From the NCBI GenBank assembly GCA_022690815.1, contig JALCZJ010000001.1, positions 1 through 64,000 of the forward strand: a stretch of DNA of 64,000 nt, given 5' to 3'. The DNA comes from Ferrimicrobium sp. (lineage in GTDB: Bacteria; Actinomycetota; Acidimicrobiia; Acidimicrobiales; Acidimicrobiaceae). Made by a program: the position numbers and the translations under genes. The first letter of the stretch is position 1, and the number at the start of each line of letters is the position of its first letter. This document shows, in pieces, positions 1 to 8,353 of this stretch. Below the pieces are notes generated by a model that had not been told where the DNA came from, made no database searches, and was given only the letters and a program-made list of their open reading frames with translations.

Positions 1-76
1 CTTCGATGTTGGTAACATCGATGTTCTCGTGGGTATCTACCGATTCGAGATGACGTCGACTCTTAAGATTTGTCAT
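1..76 (-). CDS. Partial small protein N-terminus (hypothetical)
   Basis: A minus-strand reading frame begins with ATG at 76 and runs off the left edge after 25 codons (starts MTNLKSRRHLESVDTHEN). A good Shine-Dalgarno sequence (GGGAAAGGA) lies about six bases upstream of that ATG. A second in-frame ATG at 82 sits too close to the Shine-Dalgarno to be used. The visible peptide is hydrophilic and matches no family I recognise. The open frame and the well placed ribosome site are the only evidence. Confidence 0.5.
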   Translation of the reverse strand, partial: MTNLKSRRHLESVDTHENIDVTNIE

Positions 77-120
77 GATCATTCCTTTCCCATCAGATGC
101 TTGCAATAAGGCACGTACAC

Positions 121-141
121 CCAGGCACTCATAATGCCTGG
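121..141. other. Short hairpin in the intergenic region upstream of the left-edge gene
   Basis: CCAGGCA (121-127) and TGCCTGG (135-141) form a perfect 7-bp inverted repeat around a 7-base loop. It lies in the 230-bp gap between the left-edge gene (start at 76) and the 3' end of the methyltransferase gene. No T-run follows on either strand. It could be a terminator for the methyltransferase transcript or an operator for the left-edge gene. Confidence 0.35.
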
Positions 142-305
142 AGCAAGCGCTCATTGGAGAGCTACCTTTTGGTCTAGGAAGACGAAGGCGATCGACCAAG
201 TGGCAAAGGGAGGGAACACGGAGGGACCAAGGGCCCGGGGGGTATCGGCGGGGCTAAGGGGCACTGCGGCGGTGTCACCGCAAGCGCGAGATGAGGCTGG
301 GTTGG

Positions 306-893
306 CTAGTGAGGACGATCGAGGATGGCGACCAGTGACGGGGCAGCATGTCCATGGTCGGCCACGTCGGAGACCTTTTTGAGTGTCACAACACGATATT
401 GCCCAAAGGCTCGCTGGATCTCATCCTCGTCGATGAGAAGGTCCTTGTTAGGAGGTCCTGCAACACCAAAGGAATCGACATGATGGCCGATCAAATACAG
501 CCTCCCACCAGGAGCGACGACGTCTTGTATGGATCGGTAGAGGGCCAGCCGACGATCTCTGGGAGGATGAATGTTGGCGAGCACGACGAAGTCAAACTGG
601 TGTGGAGACTCCAGGAAGGTGAACATATCCTCACAGACCGTCTCGATCGAGAGCTCTTCGCTGCGAGCAACGTTTCGGAGTCGTTCAAGCGCTACGTCGG
701 CAAAATCCACAGCTGTCACGTGAAAACCAGCTCGGGCAAGGTAGAGGGCGTTGCGACCCTCACCACAACCAAGGTCCAACGCGTTTGTTGGCTCAATGCC
801 GATGATTGCCTCTTTCAAACTGGGGTCGGCGTCCGGGATCCAGAGCCGGTCACTTTGGCTATAACGTTCGTTCCAGGCTTGCGCTTCAGTCAC
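306..893 (-). CDS. Class I SAM-dependent methyltransferase
   Basis: A 195-residue protein with the glycine-rich SAM motif I DLGCGEGRNALYLA near residues 40-53, an acidic residue at the end of strand 2 (VTAVDFAD) and a motif-IV-like stretch FDFVVLANIHPP. The small size and TehB-like spacing suggest a small-molecule or thiol/oxyanion methyltransferase, but the substrate cannot be read from sequence. The start is GTG at 893, supported by AAAGGAGAT just upstream. That site lies inside the end of the preceding FAD oxidase gene, which it overlaps by 8 bp, so the two are probably co-transcribed and translationally coupled. Confidence 0.85.
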   Translation of the reverse strand: MTEAQAWNERYSQSDRLWIPDADPSLKEAIIGIEPTNALDLGCGEGRNALYLARAGFHVTAVDFADVALERLRNVARSEELSIETVCEDMFTFLESPHQFDFVVLANIHPPRDRRLALYRSIQDVVAPGGRLYLIGHHVDSFGVAGPPNKDLLIDEDEIQRAFGQYRVVTLKKVSDVADHGHAAPSLVAILDRPH

Positions 894-2232
894 AGATATC
901 TCCTTTGTTGGTGTTGAGCATAATGTTCGGGTTGACGAGGCGGCCAGGGTTGAAAGTTTCGATTATGGTTGCGAGCCTTGCAAGCTCGCTTGGGGAGCGC
1001 ATGAGCTGGAGCGCCTCCTTTTTCAGGGTCCCGATCCCGTGCTCGGCGCTTACTGATCCCTCAAGCTGGACCACCGCTGCATAGAGGCCCTTGGCTGCGC
1101 GTCCGAGCAGGAGGTCGTCACCGATCAGGTTGACGTGGAGATTCCCGTCGCCAAGGTGACCAAAGCAGTAGCACGCGACCCCGGCATCATCGGCTAACGC
1201 ATGGGCCCTTCGATAGAGCTCGCCTACGCGTTTGATCGGCACCGAGAGGTCAAGTTTCAGTGGCTCGCCGATTTTGGACACCCATTCCGGAATACTTTCG
1301 CGCCAGTACCACAATTCCTTGGTCCGCCATGACTCCTCGGCGAGGATCCATCCTTGCTCGGTGTCAAGGCTCTCAAGCTGGTCGGCGAGGCTTGACGCAT
1401 CCATGAGCGCTTCGACCAGGAGTGCACCTCCTGATGTGACGTTCCAGGGTGGATCGATCGGGGCAAGCCTGATGGATTCGGGGCCGAGGTACTCGATCGC
1501 ATCGATCTCAGGAAGGAGTCTCCGTAGCTTGCTGGCAAGCTCCACCCCTTCGTTGATTGAGGCCAGCGAGGTGAGAGCTACGACCCGCTGTCGCGGTGAG
1601 GCAAAAAGTCGAAGTGTGATCGAGGTGATGACACCGAAGATACCTTCCGACCCGACGAGGAGACGCGTCAGTGATGGTCCAGTGGCATCCTTGACGAGTG
1701 GCGAGTGAGGATCAATCGTCGATCCGTCCCCGAAGGCGCAGGTAAGCCCTACGATGTTATCGGCCATTGGTCCATAACGTAGCACGTGAATGCCACCTGC
1801 ATTGGTCGCAGTCATGCCACCGAGCGTTGCTGATCCTCGCGATGCGATGTCGACGCCAAAGGAGAGCCCGAAGCGGGCGATTTCGGCTTGGAGTTGAGCT
1901 AGTGTTACGCCGGCTCCTGCAGTAGCAGTCATGGTGTCAGGCTCGACCACGAGTTGGGTCAGCCGTTGAGTCGTGAGGAGAATCTCGCCATCAAGTGGTA
2001 CCGACCCTCCAGCCAACGACGTGTTGCCACCTTGTACCTGTACGTGCATGTGTTGTCTCTTGATCTGGTCAAGCAGTTGAACGACCTCGGAGTGCGTGCG
2101 AGGTCGCACGAGAAGATCGGTCGTCCCGCGAACACGACCAGTCCAGTCGCGACAATAGGGTCCAATGATGTCTGGATCGCTCACGCAGATGTCAGCCGCG
2201 ATAGAGTCGGGCAGGTCAAGATTGCGGGCCAC
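886..2232 (-). CDS. FAD-binding 2-hydroxyacid oxidase/dehydrogenase (GlcD / D-lactate dehydrogenase type)
   Basis: A 448-residue VAO-type flavoprotein. The N-terminal FAD-binding half carries the diphosphate-binding stretch QGGNTSLAGGS (about residues 67-77) and an ATLGGMTATNAGG loop. The C-terminal half has the FAD-oxidase_C signatures GHLGDGNLHVNL and SAEHGIGTLKKE. Relatives oxidise glycolate, D-lactate or D-2-hydroxyglutarate to the 2-oxoacid, passing electrons to quinone or an ETF-like acceptor. The exact substrate is not decidable here. No neighbouring glcE/glcF-like Fe-S subunit is present. The start is GTG at 2232 behind AAGGTGG. It lies upstream of, and overlaps, the methyltransferase gene. 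Confidence 0.88.
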   Translation of the reverse strand: MARNLDLPDSIAADICVSDPDIIGPYCRDWTGRVRGTTDLLVRPRTHSEVVQLLDQIKRQHMHVQVQGGNTSLAGGSVPLDGEILLTTQRLTQLVVEPDTMTATAGAGVTLAQLQAEIARFGLSFGVDIASRGSATLGGMTATNAGGIHVLRYGPMADNIVGLTCAFGDGSTIDPHSPLVKDATGPSLTRLLVGSEGIFGVITSITLRLFASPRQRVVALTSLASINEGVELASKLRRLLPEIDAIEYLGPESIRLAPIDPPWNVTSGGALLVEALMDASSLADQLESLDTEQGWILAEESWRTKELWYWRESIPEWVSKIGEPLKLDLSVPIKRVGELYRRAHALADDAGVACYCFGHLGDGNLHVNLIGDDLLLGRAAKGLYAAVVQLEGSVSAEHGIGTLKKEALQLMRSPSELARLATIIETFNPGRLVNPNIMLNTNKGDICD

Positions 2233-2837
2233 AAACCCACCTTAGTGGCACGTCGTGGGCGTGAGATCGTACCTGCGGTGCACGAGCGTTCACCTCGCGA
2301 CATCACAACATCGAACGCACGGCGCTCGTGGGGGCCGCGTAACCAACGTGGATGGTGATCATCGCCTAGGCTGTGGCTTTTATTTGGCAAGTCTAGGACT
2401 AAAGGACCTCCTTGTCACGCATCGATGCGAACACACACGGTGTTCTTCGCACAGCGATGTTGCTCACGCAGCGGCGTTGTTGACGCAGCGATGATCTCGT
2501 GGTGAACGATGAACCGGATGGCGCCATGAAGGCAACGAACGGTAGTAACTTGGCCGCTTCGGGCCTCTCATTTTCTTGGCTCAGTTGGCCCTCTCGACGT
2601 CGGTCGAGTCGCTCCTTGGTGGCTGTGATGTCGTGGCACCCCAGCCAGCGAGTGTAGGCCGATGATCGACTGTCGGCTTCGGTGAGCCGTTGTGGTGGTC
2701 ATGATTGGCCTTGCGTCCGGTCGATTCCGGGATTGGTCCCGTGCGCGGAAAGGTGACCGGGTTAAGAAACCCTAGGAGCATCGCATTGTCGGGCGTGATA
2801 TCGCAAGTAGCAATTGCTTTATGCTAGTATTGGTGGC
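2233..2837. other. 605-bp intergenic region between divergent genes, with a structured stretch near 2717-2772
   Basis: I find no convincing gene here. A perfect 12-bp palindrome CGCATCGATGCG sits at 2418-2429. Just upstream of the tungstate/molybdate transporter operon several short stems can form: CCGGTC (2717-2722) with GACCGG (2755-2760), enclosing CGGGA/TCCCG (2728-2741), followed by GGGTT/AACCC (2759-2772). The last stem shares two Gs with the first, so they could be alternatives. This may be an mRNA leader, but I could not match it to the Moco riboswitch or any other known class. Confidence 0.4.
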
Positions 2838-3824
2838 ATGTTTCGACACGTGATGCTAGTCCTCTCGATCGCATTGGTCGCAGCGCTTGCGCTGGCGGCC
2901 TGTGGCTCGACGAGTTCGCCTGCCAGCTCCTCCCAAACTTCCGCGAAGCACGAAGTCGCAAATGTCGCCTATGCAGGTTCGTTGCAGCTGCTCAATGATC
3001 AGACGATCGGTCCGGACTTTTCTAAAGCCAGCGGCTATGGATATGTTGGCCGAGGTGCGGGCTCCTTTGGGCTGTCAAAGGAGATCGCCGCCGGTGAGAT
3101 TACCCCTAACGTCTTTGAAAGCATCGGAGCCGCCCCTATCACCCAGTTGGAGCCCTCGAAGACCAGTTGGTACGTCTCGTTTGCGTCCTCCCCGATTGTG
3201 ATTGCCTACAATCCGACGACTTCCTACGCGCCGACACTTAAATTGATCAGCCAAGGCAAGCTCCCACTGGCACGAGTCTTTGCGCTGCTCGGCTCTCGGG
3301 GCTTCCTTTTGGGTCGCACGAACCCCAACACCGATCCTCAGGGGCAGGCGTTCTATGAGATGATCGAGCTCGCGGTCAAGCGCTATCATCTCCCGACAAG
3401 CCAGGTAGCGAAGATTCTTGGGCAGCCAGACAACCCAGCGCAGGTCTTCTCAGAGACCTCCTTGGAGGCGAGGCTGGGCGCAGGACAGCTTGATGCGGCG
3501 AGCGCGTTTGAGTCGCAGGCCATTCAACTACACCTTCCCTACATCAAGTTGCCAGCCAGCATCAACTTTGGCGACCCACGTCTCGCGCGGGTCTACGCGA
3601 GCGCCAGCCTGAAACTCGCCAATGGCTCGGTCGTGCACGGGGTCCCGCTGGTGGTGGATGCCACCATTATTGGCCACCACGATTTGCGAGCGAGTGTCGC
3701 CTTTCTTCGGTATCAGCTTGACACGGCTGGCCGACGAGCCTTCACTAATGCCGGGTACACCGTTTTTCGCCCTATCTTTGTTGGATCCGACATTCCAGCC
3801 TCGGTCAAGCAGCAGGCTGAGTAG
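2838..3824 (+). CDS. Tungstate/molybdate-type ABC transporter substrate-binding lipoprotein
   Basis: The 328-residue protein begins MFRHVMLVLS and carries a lipoprotein signal peptide with lipobox LAAC near residue 22, followed by a Ser/Thr-rich linker. The mature part resembles WtpA/ModA-family binding proteins: a YAGSL strand at the start, GRTNPNTDPQGQAFY near the middle and KLPASINFGDP in the second lobe. It would capture tungstate or molybdate outside the membrane for the permease and ATPase encoded next. I chose ATG at 2838 because the signal peptide starts there; an upstream TTG at 2814 would add eight residues. The permease gene follows six bases later, so this is the first gene of an operon. 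Confidence 0.82.
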   Translation: MFRHVMLVLSIALVAALALAACGSTSSPASSSQTSAKHEVANVAYAGSLQLLNDQTIGPDFSKASGYGYVGRGAGSFGLSKEIAAGEITPNVFESIGAAPITQLEPSKTSWYVSFASSPIVIAYNPTTSYAPTLKLISQGKLPLARVFALLGSRGFLLGRTNPNTDPQGQAFYEMIELAVKRYHLPTSQVAKILGQPDNPAQVFSETSLEARLGAGQLDAASAFESQAIQLHLPYIKLPASINFGDPRLARVYASASLKLANGSVVHGVPLVVDATIIGHHDLRASVAFLRYQLDTAGRRAFTNAGYTVFRPIFVGSDIPASVKQQAE

Positions 3825-3830
3825 CGAATC

Positions 3831-4613
3831 TTGGCGTATCGGCGGTCGCTCTCGGTCTGGGCTTCGCTGGCGGGCACTATCGTCATTTGGTTGGTGTTGG
3901 TCGGTCCTTTGATCACCCTCGTCGCAAAAATCCAGCCGAGCCAAATCATCAGTGCCTTGCGCGCACCAGGGGCGTTCACTCCACTTGGTGTCTCAGTGGG
4001 ATCGGCGATCATCGCATTGGGGTTCCTCGTTCTGGTCGGTACGCCACTTGGCTACGTACTGGCACGTTCATCGTGGCGTGGTGTTCGCTTGCTTGAGGCA
4101 GGGATGTTATTGCTGTTGTTGATGCCCCCGTTGGTGATCGGATTGTTGCTGGTGTTCATGTTGGGGCCATTGACGCCACTGGGGCTGGCGTTGGGCAGCA
4201 TTCATCTCTCGGCGACAAACACCTTCTTTGCACTCGTGGTGGCCGAGGTCTACGAGGCGGCCCCCTATTACGTCCTTGGTGCACAATCGGCGTTTGTTGG
4301 CCTCGATCAAGGCATACTCGATCAGGCGTCGTTGTTAGGGGATACGCCGCGGCAGCGGTTTTTCCGGCTTTCGCTTCCGCTCGCGCGCCCTCAGCTGACC
4401 TCGAGCCTCGCGATCGCCTGGGCCCGGGCGATTGGGGCCTTTGGAGCAGTGATCATTATCGCGTATCACCCCTACGGGCTGCCGATGCAGGTCTGGACGA
4501 CGCTCAACGAGGTCGGACTGGCGCGTGCTCTCCCTTTCGCCCTTGTGTTGCTGGTCGTCTCGCTTCCTCTGCCACTTTTTGCTTATACGTGGAGTCGACG
4601 TGCTCGAGGCTGA
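3831..4613 (+). CDS. Tungstate/molybdate-type ABC transporter permease
   Basis: A 260-residue membrane protein with about six hydrophobic segments. The EAA-like cytoplasmic loop that docks the ATPase is visible as DQASLLGDTPRQRFFRLSLP (about residues 162-181). This fits the ModB/WtpB/CysU permease family, which forms a homodimeric channel. The start is TTG at 3831, seven bases after the binding-protein stop codon; no other start fits as well. Its 3' end overlaps the ATPase gene by 14 bp. Sulfate is an alternative substrate for this fold, but the binding-protein partner favours tungstate or molybdate. Confidence 0.85.
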   Translation: MAYRRSLSVWASLAGTIVIWLVLVGPLITLVAKIQPSQIISALRAPGAFTPLGVSVGSAIIALGFLVLVGTPLGYVLARSSWRGVRLLEAGMLLLLLMPPLVIGLLLVFMLGPLTPLGLALGSIHLSATNTFFALVVAEVYEAAPYYVLGAQSAFVGLDQGILDQASLLGDTPRQRFFRLSLPLARPQLTSSLAIAWARAIGAFGAVIIIAYHPYGLPMQVWTTLNEVGLARALPFALVLLVVSLPLPLFAYTWSRRARG

Positions 4614-5619
4614 ATTCCTTGTAAGGCGACCTGCGAGCCGGGTGGCGTTGTCGCTGTCGGTCGAGCCCGGGCGTCGCCTGGGTATCTTTGGCCCATCCGG
4701 TGCTGGAAAGACAACGGCACTTGAGGTGCTGGCTGGTTTGGTGGTGCCGACATCAGGGAGCGTGAGGCTTGGGGATGTGCTGCTGAGCGATGTTGGGTCC
4801 CATGCCCCAGCTACATTTGTCCCACCCAATGAGCGCTGTATTGGTCTTATCGCGCAGCGTCCCCAGCTGTTTCCTCATCTCAATGTTCGCCGCAATGTCC
4901 TCTATGGCAAGAATGTTCTGCCGATGGAGCAGGTGGATGCTCTCATTGAGCGTTTGGAGCTGGGTTCGCTCCTCGACGAGCGGCCGAGCCGACTTTCAGG
5001 GGGACAGGCTCAACGAGTGGCGATCGCTCGCACCTTGGCTCGTGTCAACAAGGCGCTGTTGCTTGATGAGCCGTTTCAAGGACTCGATGAGCGCCTCCGC
5101 CGTGAGCTTCTCGACCTACTTGATGAGCTGTTAGCCCCATTGATGATACCGGTGGTGATGGTCGCACACGAGTTGGAGTTGGTGGCACTCTTCGCTGATG
5201 ATCTCGTCGTCATCGCCGACGGCCAAGCAGTCGGGGCAGGATCGGTCCAGACGTTGCTGAGGGAGCCTCCGACGATCTCGGTGGCCAGCTATGTAGGGTA
5301 TACGAACTTTTTTGCACTCGATCGAGCGACGCTGATCGGGGTGCGTCCGGATCGGATCGTCCCGGAGGCCCTCCCTCGAGCCGGCTATGTTGCCTCTGTC
5401 TCAATCCGTGCCATGCGCGATGTCGGTACCGGCGTGCGATTCCGTCTGCAGCTTCACGATCAGGAGGTCACTGTTACCTTCCCGGATGATCGGCTCGCCA
5501 CCCAGGCCGACCCCCAAGTTACCCTGCTCGACCCACCGGTCTTTACCAGTGATGGCGTATTTGTGCGCAGATGGATAGGATCGGTCATCGGTCGAGATGA
5601 TGGGAGGCAAGGGCGTTGA
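4600..5619 (+). CDS. Tungstate/molybdate-type ABC transporter ATP-binding protein
   Basis: A 339-residue ATPase with Walker A GPSGAGKTTAL, signature LSGGQAQRVAIARTL and Walker B ALLLDEPFQGLD. A C-terminal TOBE-like segment (from about GVRPDRIVPEAL) is typical of ModC/WtpC proteins and may bind oxyanion. The open frame extends further upstream, but GTG at 4600 is the sensible start: it gives a normal ModC N-terminus (VLEAEFLVRR) and a 14-bp overlap with the permease. The last four bases overlap the regulator start (TTGA), so all four genes are coupled. Confidence 0.88.
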   Translation: MLEAEFLVRRPASRVALSLSVEPGRRLGIFGPSGAGKTTALEVLAGLVVPTSGSVRLGDVLLSDVGSHAPATFVPPNERCIGLIAQRPQLFPHLNVRRNVLYGKNVLPMEQVDALIERLELGSLLDERPSRLSGGQAQRVAIARTLARVNKALLLDEPFQGLDERLRRELLDLLDELLAPLMIPVVMVAHELELVALFADDLVVIADGQAVGAGSVQTLLREPPTISVASYVGYTNFFALDRATLIGVRPDRIVPEALPRAGYVASVSIRAMRDVGTGVRFRLQLHDQEVTVTFPDDRLATQADPQVTLLDPPVFTSDGVFVRRWIGSVIGRDDGRQGR

Positions 5620-6662
5620 CAGGAGATCGGGTTCGCCTTGCCAGAATTGGGTTGGGGCTCTCACAACAACAGCTCGCTGCCCACGTCGGCGTCTCTCGAC
5701 AGGCGATCGCAGCGATCGAGGCAGGGTCCTTTGATCCCTCACTCAAGGTTGCAATCGCCCTTGCGAGAGCGTTGGGGTCCGGTGTTGAAGAGCTGTTTTC
5801 GCCAGTGGTGGAGTACCCAGAAGTTATGGCAACTTCCATTGCGCCCGATCTCGATGCACCGAGAGCTCAGTTTGGTGATGTCGGTGGCCAGACGGTCGCA
5901 TTGCCTCTTGCAGGGGACCACAGTCTGACGGTGGGCTTTGGAGCTGCTGACGCGAACGTGCGTAACGGTGGCCATCAGGGCGTGAGGCTTATCCCCAACC
6001 GAGAGGCTGCCTCTGCACTCATCGTCGCTGGCTGTGATCCGGCCTTGGCGTTGCTCTCGAGTATCATCGCCCATCTTGACCCACATCTGGAGTTTGTCTG
6101 GTGGCCGTCATCGAATGCTGAGGCGTTGGCCCTGCTGGCGGGTGGACTCGTCCATGTCGCTGGGTTTCATGTCGCTGATGGTGCGCCAGTTCCTGCTGTG
6201 AATGCCGAGTTGTTTCGGTTTGCTCGTTGGCGTGAAGGGGTGGCTTTTCGTGATGTGTGGCCGACTGCCGTCACCGTGCGGAAGGGACTACGGTTGGCGA
6301 ATCGGCAGCCAGGTTCTGAGGCTCGGCGCATGGTTGATGAACTTATCGTGGATCTCGGACTGACCAACGATGAGGTTACGGGATACCCATCCTCGGTGAG
6401 TGCTCACGCGTTGGTCGGCAGCGCGCTTGCTGCGGGGCTGGCGGATTTCGGGGTGACGACCGAACCGGTTGCCCTGACGTTTGGGCTCGACTTTCACACT
6501 CGAGCTCTCGAGAATTTCTTGCTCGCCATCCCTGCCGCGTTCGTGGCTACCCCGGCGGTTAGGGTGCTGTTTCGAGCCTTGACGGGCCAGGAGTTCCGGT
6601 CGCAGCTGTCGGCGATCCGAGGGTATCTCGAGGTCGAACGGAGCGGGGAACCGATCGTGTAG
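5616..6662 (+). CDS. XRE-type HTH regulator fused to a periplasmic-binding-protein-like ligand domain
   Basis: A 348-residue protein. Residues 1-60 are a helix-turn-helix of the Cro/XRE family (LGLSQQQLAAHVGVSRQAIA). The remainder has no signal peptide and resembles the cytoplasmic PBP-like domain found behind HTH domains in molybdate/molybdopterin-linked regulators: a NREAASALIVAGCDPAL strand-helix unit, and a lobe containing VGSALAAGLADFGVTTEPVAL. It probably senses the oxyanion or its cofactor and controls this operon. The start is TTG at 5616, overlapping the ATPase stop codon by four bases. Ligand identity is inferred from context only. Confidence 0.78.
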   Translation: MTGDRVRLARIGLGLSQQQLAAHVGVSRQAIAAIEAGSFDPSLKVAIALARALGSGVEELFSPVVEYPEVMATSIAPDLDAPRAQFGDVGGQTVALPLAGDHSLTVGFGAADANVRNGGHQGVRLIPNREAASALIVAGCDPALALLSSIIAHLDPHLEFVWWPSSNAEALALLAGGLVHVAGFHVADGAPVPAVNAELFRFARWREGVAFRDVWPTAVTVRKGLRLANRQPGSEARRMVDELIVDLGLTNDEVTGYPSSVSAHALVGSALAAGLADFGVTTEPVALTFGLDFHTRALENFLLAIPAAFVATPAVRVLFRALTGQEFRSQLSAIRGYLEVERSGEPIV

Positions 6663-6755
6663 ATTCCACCAGCGCGGGTGGGTATGCCTTGGTTTCTGTG
6701 AAAGCTTGGGTCGTTCCAGCTTTGTGTGCTGAGGCTCAACCGATAGGATGGATAC

Positions 6756-7211
6756 ATGGATGAGGCTCTAGTGCCAGAACAGTCGATCGTTGCAGGACAA
6801 CAATCGGTGTCGAAACAGCAATGCATTATCAACCAGCCGGTTTCTGGATCTCGTTACGATGCCCTTGCCCGCAAGGTGCTTAGGATACCGGAGGTCCAAC
6901 CCACGGTACGAAGAGAGGAGGCTGCGGAGCGGCTCTTTAGCGTCGCGATGGTGATCTCAGGTCTTCGTTGTACGCTGAGCTATGTCATTGTCCCGTTTAT
7001 TTTGCCGGCCCTTGGCATTGGTTTCTTAGCCGGTGTTGGTCCAGAGATCGGCATCCCGATCGGTGTCGCTGCGCTCTTCTTTGATATCAAGGGAATCCGG
7101 CGCTTCTGGGTGGCAAACCACAAGTGGCGATGGCAGATGAGCGGCATCTACCTCGCCGTCATTGGGCTCGTTCTCTACCTGGTGATCGCCGATATTATTC
7201 AGCTTCTCTGA
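6756..7211 (+). CDS. Small conserved-looking membrane protein, function unknown
   Basis: A 151-residue protein starting at ATG 6756. Residues 1-60 are hydrophilic. They are followed by hydrophobic segments around 65-85, 88-105 and 128-148, with a basic loop (FDIKGIRRFWVANHKWRW) between the second and third. The layout, ending in a hydrophobic helix IYLAVIGLVLYLVIADII, suggests two or three membrane passes with a cytosolic N-terminus. I do not recognise a named family. It stands alone, 93 bp after the regulator gene and convergent with the rhodanese gene. Confidence 0.7.
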   Translation: MDEALVPEQSIVAGQQSVSKQQCIINQPVSGSRYDALARKVLRIPEVQPTVRREEAAERLFSVAMVISGLRCTLSYVIVPFILPALGIGFLAGVGPEIGIPIGVAALFFDIKGIRRFWVANHKWRWQMSGIYLAVIGLVLYLVIADIIQLL

Positions 7212-7364
7212 GGCGGCCTCGCTGTTGGTTGCGGTGGATCGACGTCGATGACGCGTACACTTCGACGATGGGGCTTGGGGTTTCGCGCGACGAGGTCCAG
7301 TAAAGAGGGCGGCCAGCGTAGGCCAGCTCAATGTACGCTCGTGAGATCGGTGGCGCTAGCGGCG

Positions 7365-8201
7365 TCAGTCGATATTGTGGCCGCAGTCGACCCGACAGAT
7401 GGGGTGTGCAGGGTCGCTTGACCACCCTGAGTACGAGGGTGGATAGAGCTTCACGTCTCGACCGAGAGTTCGAAAGGCGAGAATGAGGGTGCAGGCGGTT
7501 ACGCCTGACCCACAATAGGCGACTGGAACGCGATCGTTAGCGAGAATGTCTTGAAGAAGCGGGCTTGATTGCCACCGCTCGCTAGCGAGCAGGTCGAGCA
7601 TCTCCGACCAGGGCAGCGACGTTGCGCCGGGTATATGGCCCCCGACCCGGTCGATTGGCTCCTCATCACCGAGGTAGCGCGGCCTAGCCCGAGCGTCAAG
7701 CAGGAGAAAACGTGATGGGTCCGATTCGAGCTCGTTGGTCGTCACGATGCTGTGCTCAGGCCACGTGTCCCTTGGTGAGGGCCAAGGTGAGACGGGGGTC
7801 GAGTCGCACGGCGCCTTGCACAGCACAACGTCGTTGAGGCTGTCGAGCCCTTCCCCAAGGACGTATGCCTCGATTCCCAGAGCGTCGAGCATCCACCAGA
7901 TTCTGGCGGCAACGGAGCCGCGTACATCGTCCATGACGATGACTTGACGCCGTGGTTCCACGCCAAGTGTAGCGATCGCCTGGACGAAGCGTTCGGTAGA
8001 GGGTAAGGGGTGACGCCCCGCAGCTGGTCCGTCAGCAGCGGTAGCGACGAGATCGAGATTGACGAAGACGGCGCCGGGGTAGTGGCCGTTGAGATAGCTT
8101 TGATAGCCGTCACGGCCATCGAGGTACCAGCGAACGTCGAGAATCAGTGGTTGTGTGAAGTCGGCCAGTTGATGAGCATAAAGTAGTGGTCCGCGATCCA
8201 T
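7365..8201 (-). CDS. Two-domain rhodanese-family sulfurtransferase
   Basis: The 278-residue protein has two rhodanese domains. The N-terminal one starts with LILDVRWYLDGRDG and is probably inactive. The C-terminal one carries the active-site loop YCGSGVTA with the sulfur-carrying cysteine, followed by the usual LAFRTLG helix. The CGSGVTA loop is typical of 3-mercaptopyruvate sulfurtransferases, whereas classic thiosulfate sulfurtransferases have CRKGVTA. It transfers sulfur to cyanide, thiols or acceptor proteins in the cytosol. The start is ATG at 8201. The gene is monocistronic, convergent with the small membrane protein gene. Confidence 0.88.
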   Translation of the reverse strand: MDRGPLLYAHQLADFTQPLILDVRWYLDGRDGYQSYLNGHYPGAVFVNLDLVATAADGPAAGRHPLPSTERFVQAIATLGVEPRRQVIVMDDVRGSVAARIWWMLDALGIEAYVLGEGLDSLNDVVLCKAPCDSTPVSPWPSPRDTWPEHSIVTTNELESDPSRFLLLDARARPRYLGDEEPIDRVGGHIPGATSLPWSEMLDLLASERWQSSPLLQDILANDRVPVAYCGSGVTACTLILAFRTLGRDVKLYPPSYSGWSSDPAHPICRVDCGHNID

Positions 8202-8353
8202 AAGATCACCTTAGGGCAAGACGCCAACGCCTTCTCACGTCGTCACGTTCGCTGGACCTCACCCTGGTGTGTATGGGTCCGACCACCACCAGAGGTACCA
8301 ACTGGCCCGATTGACTGCCTTGTGAGCTCGGTGGTGTCAAAGATCTGCCGCGG

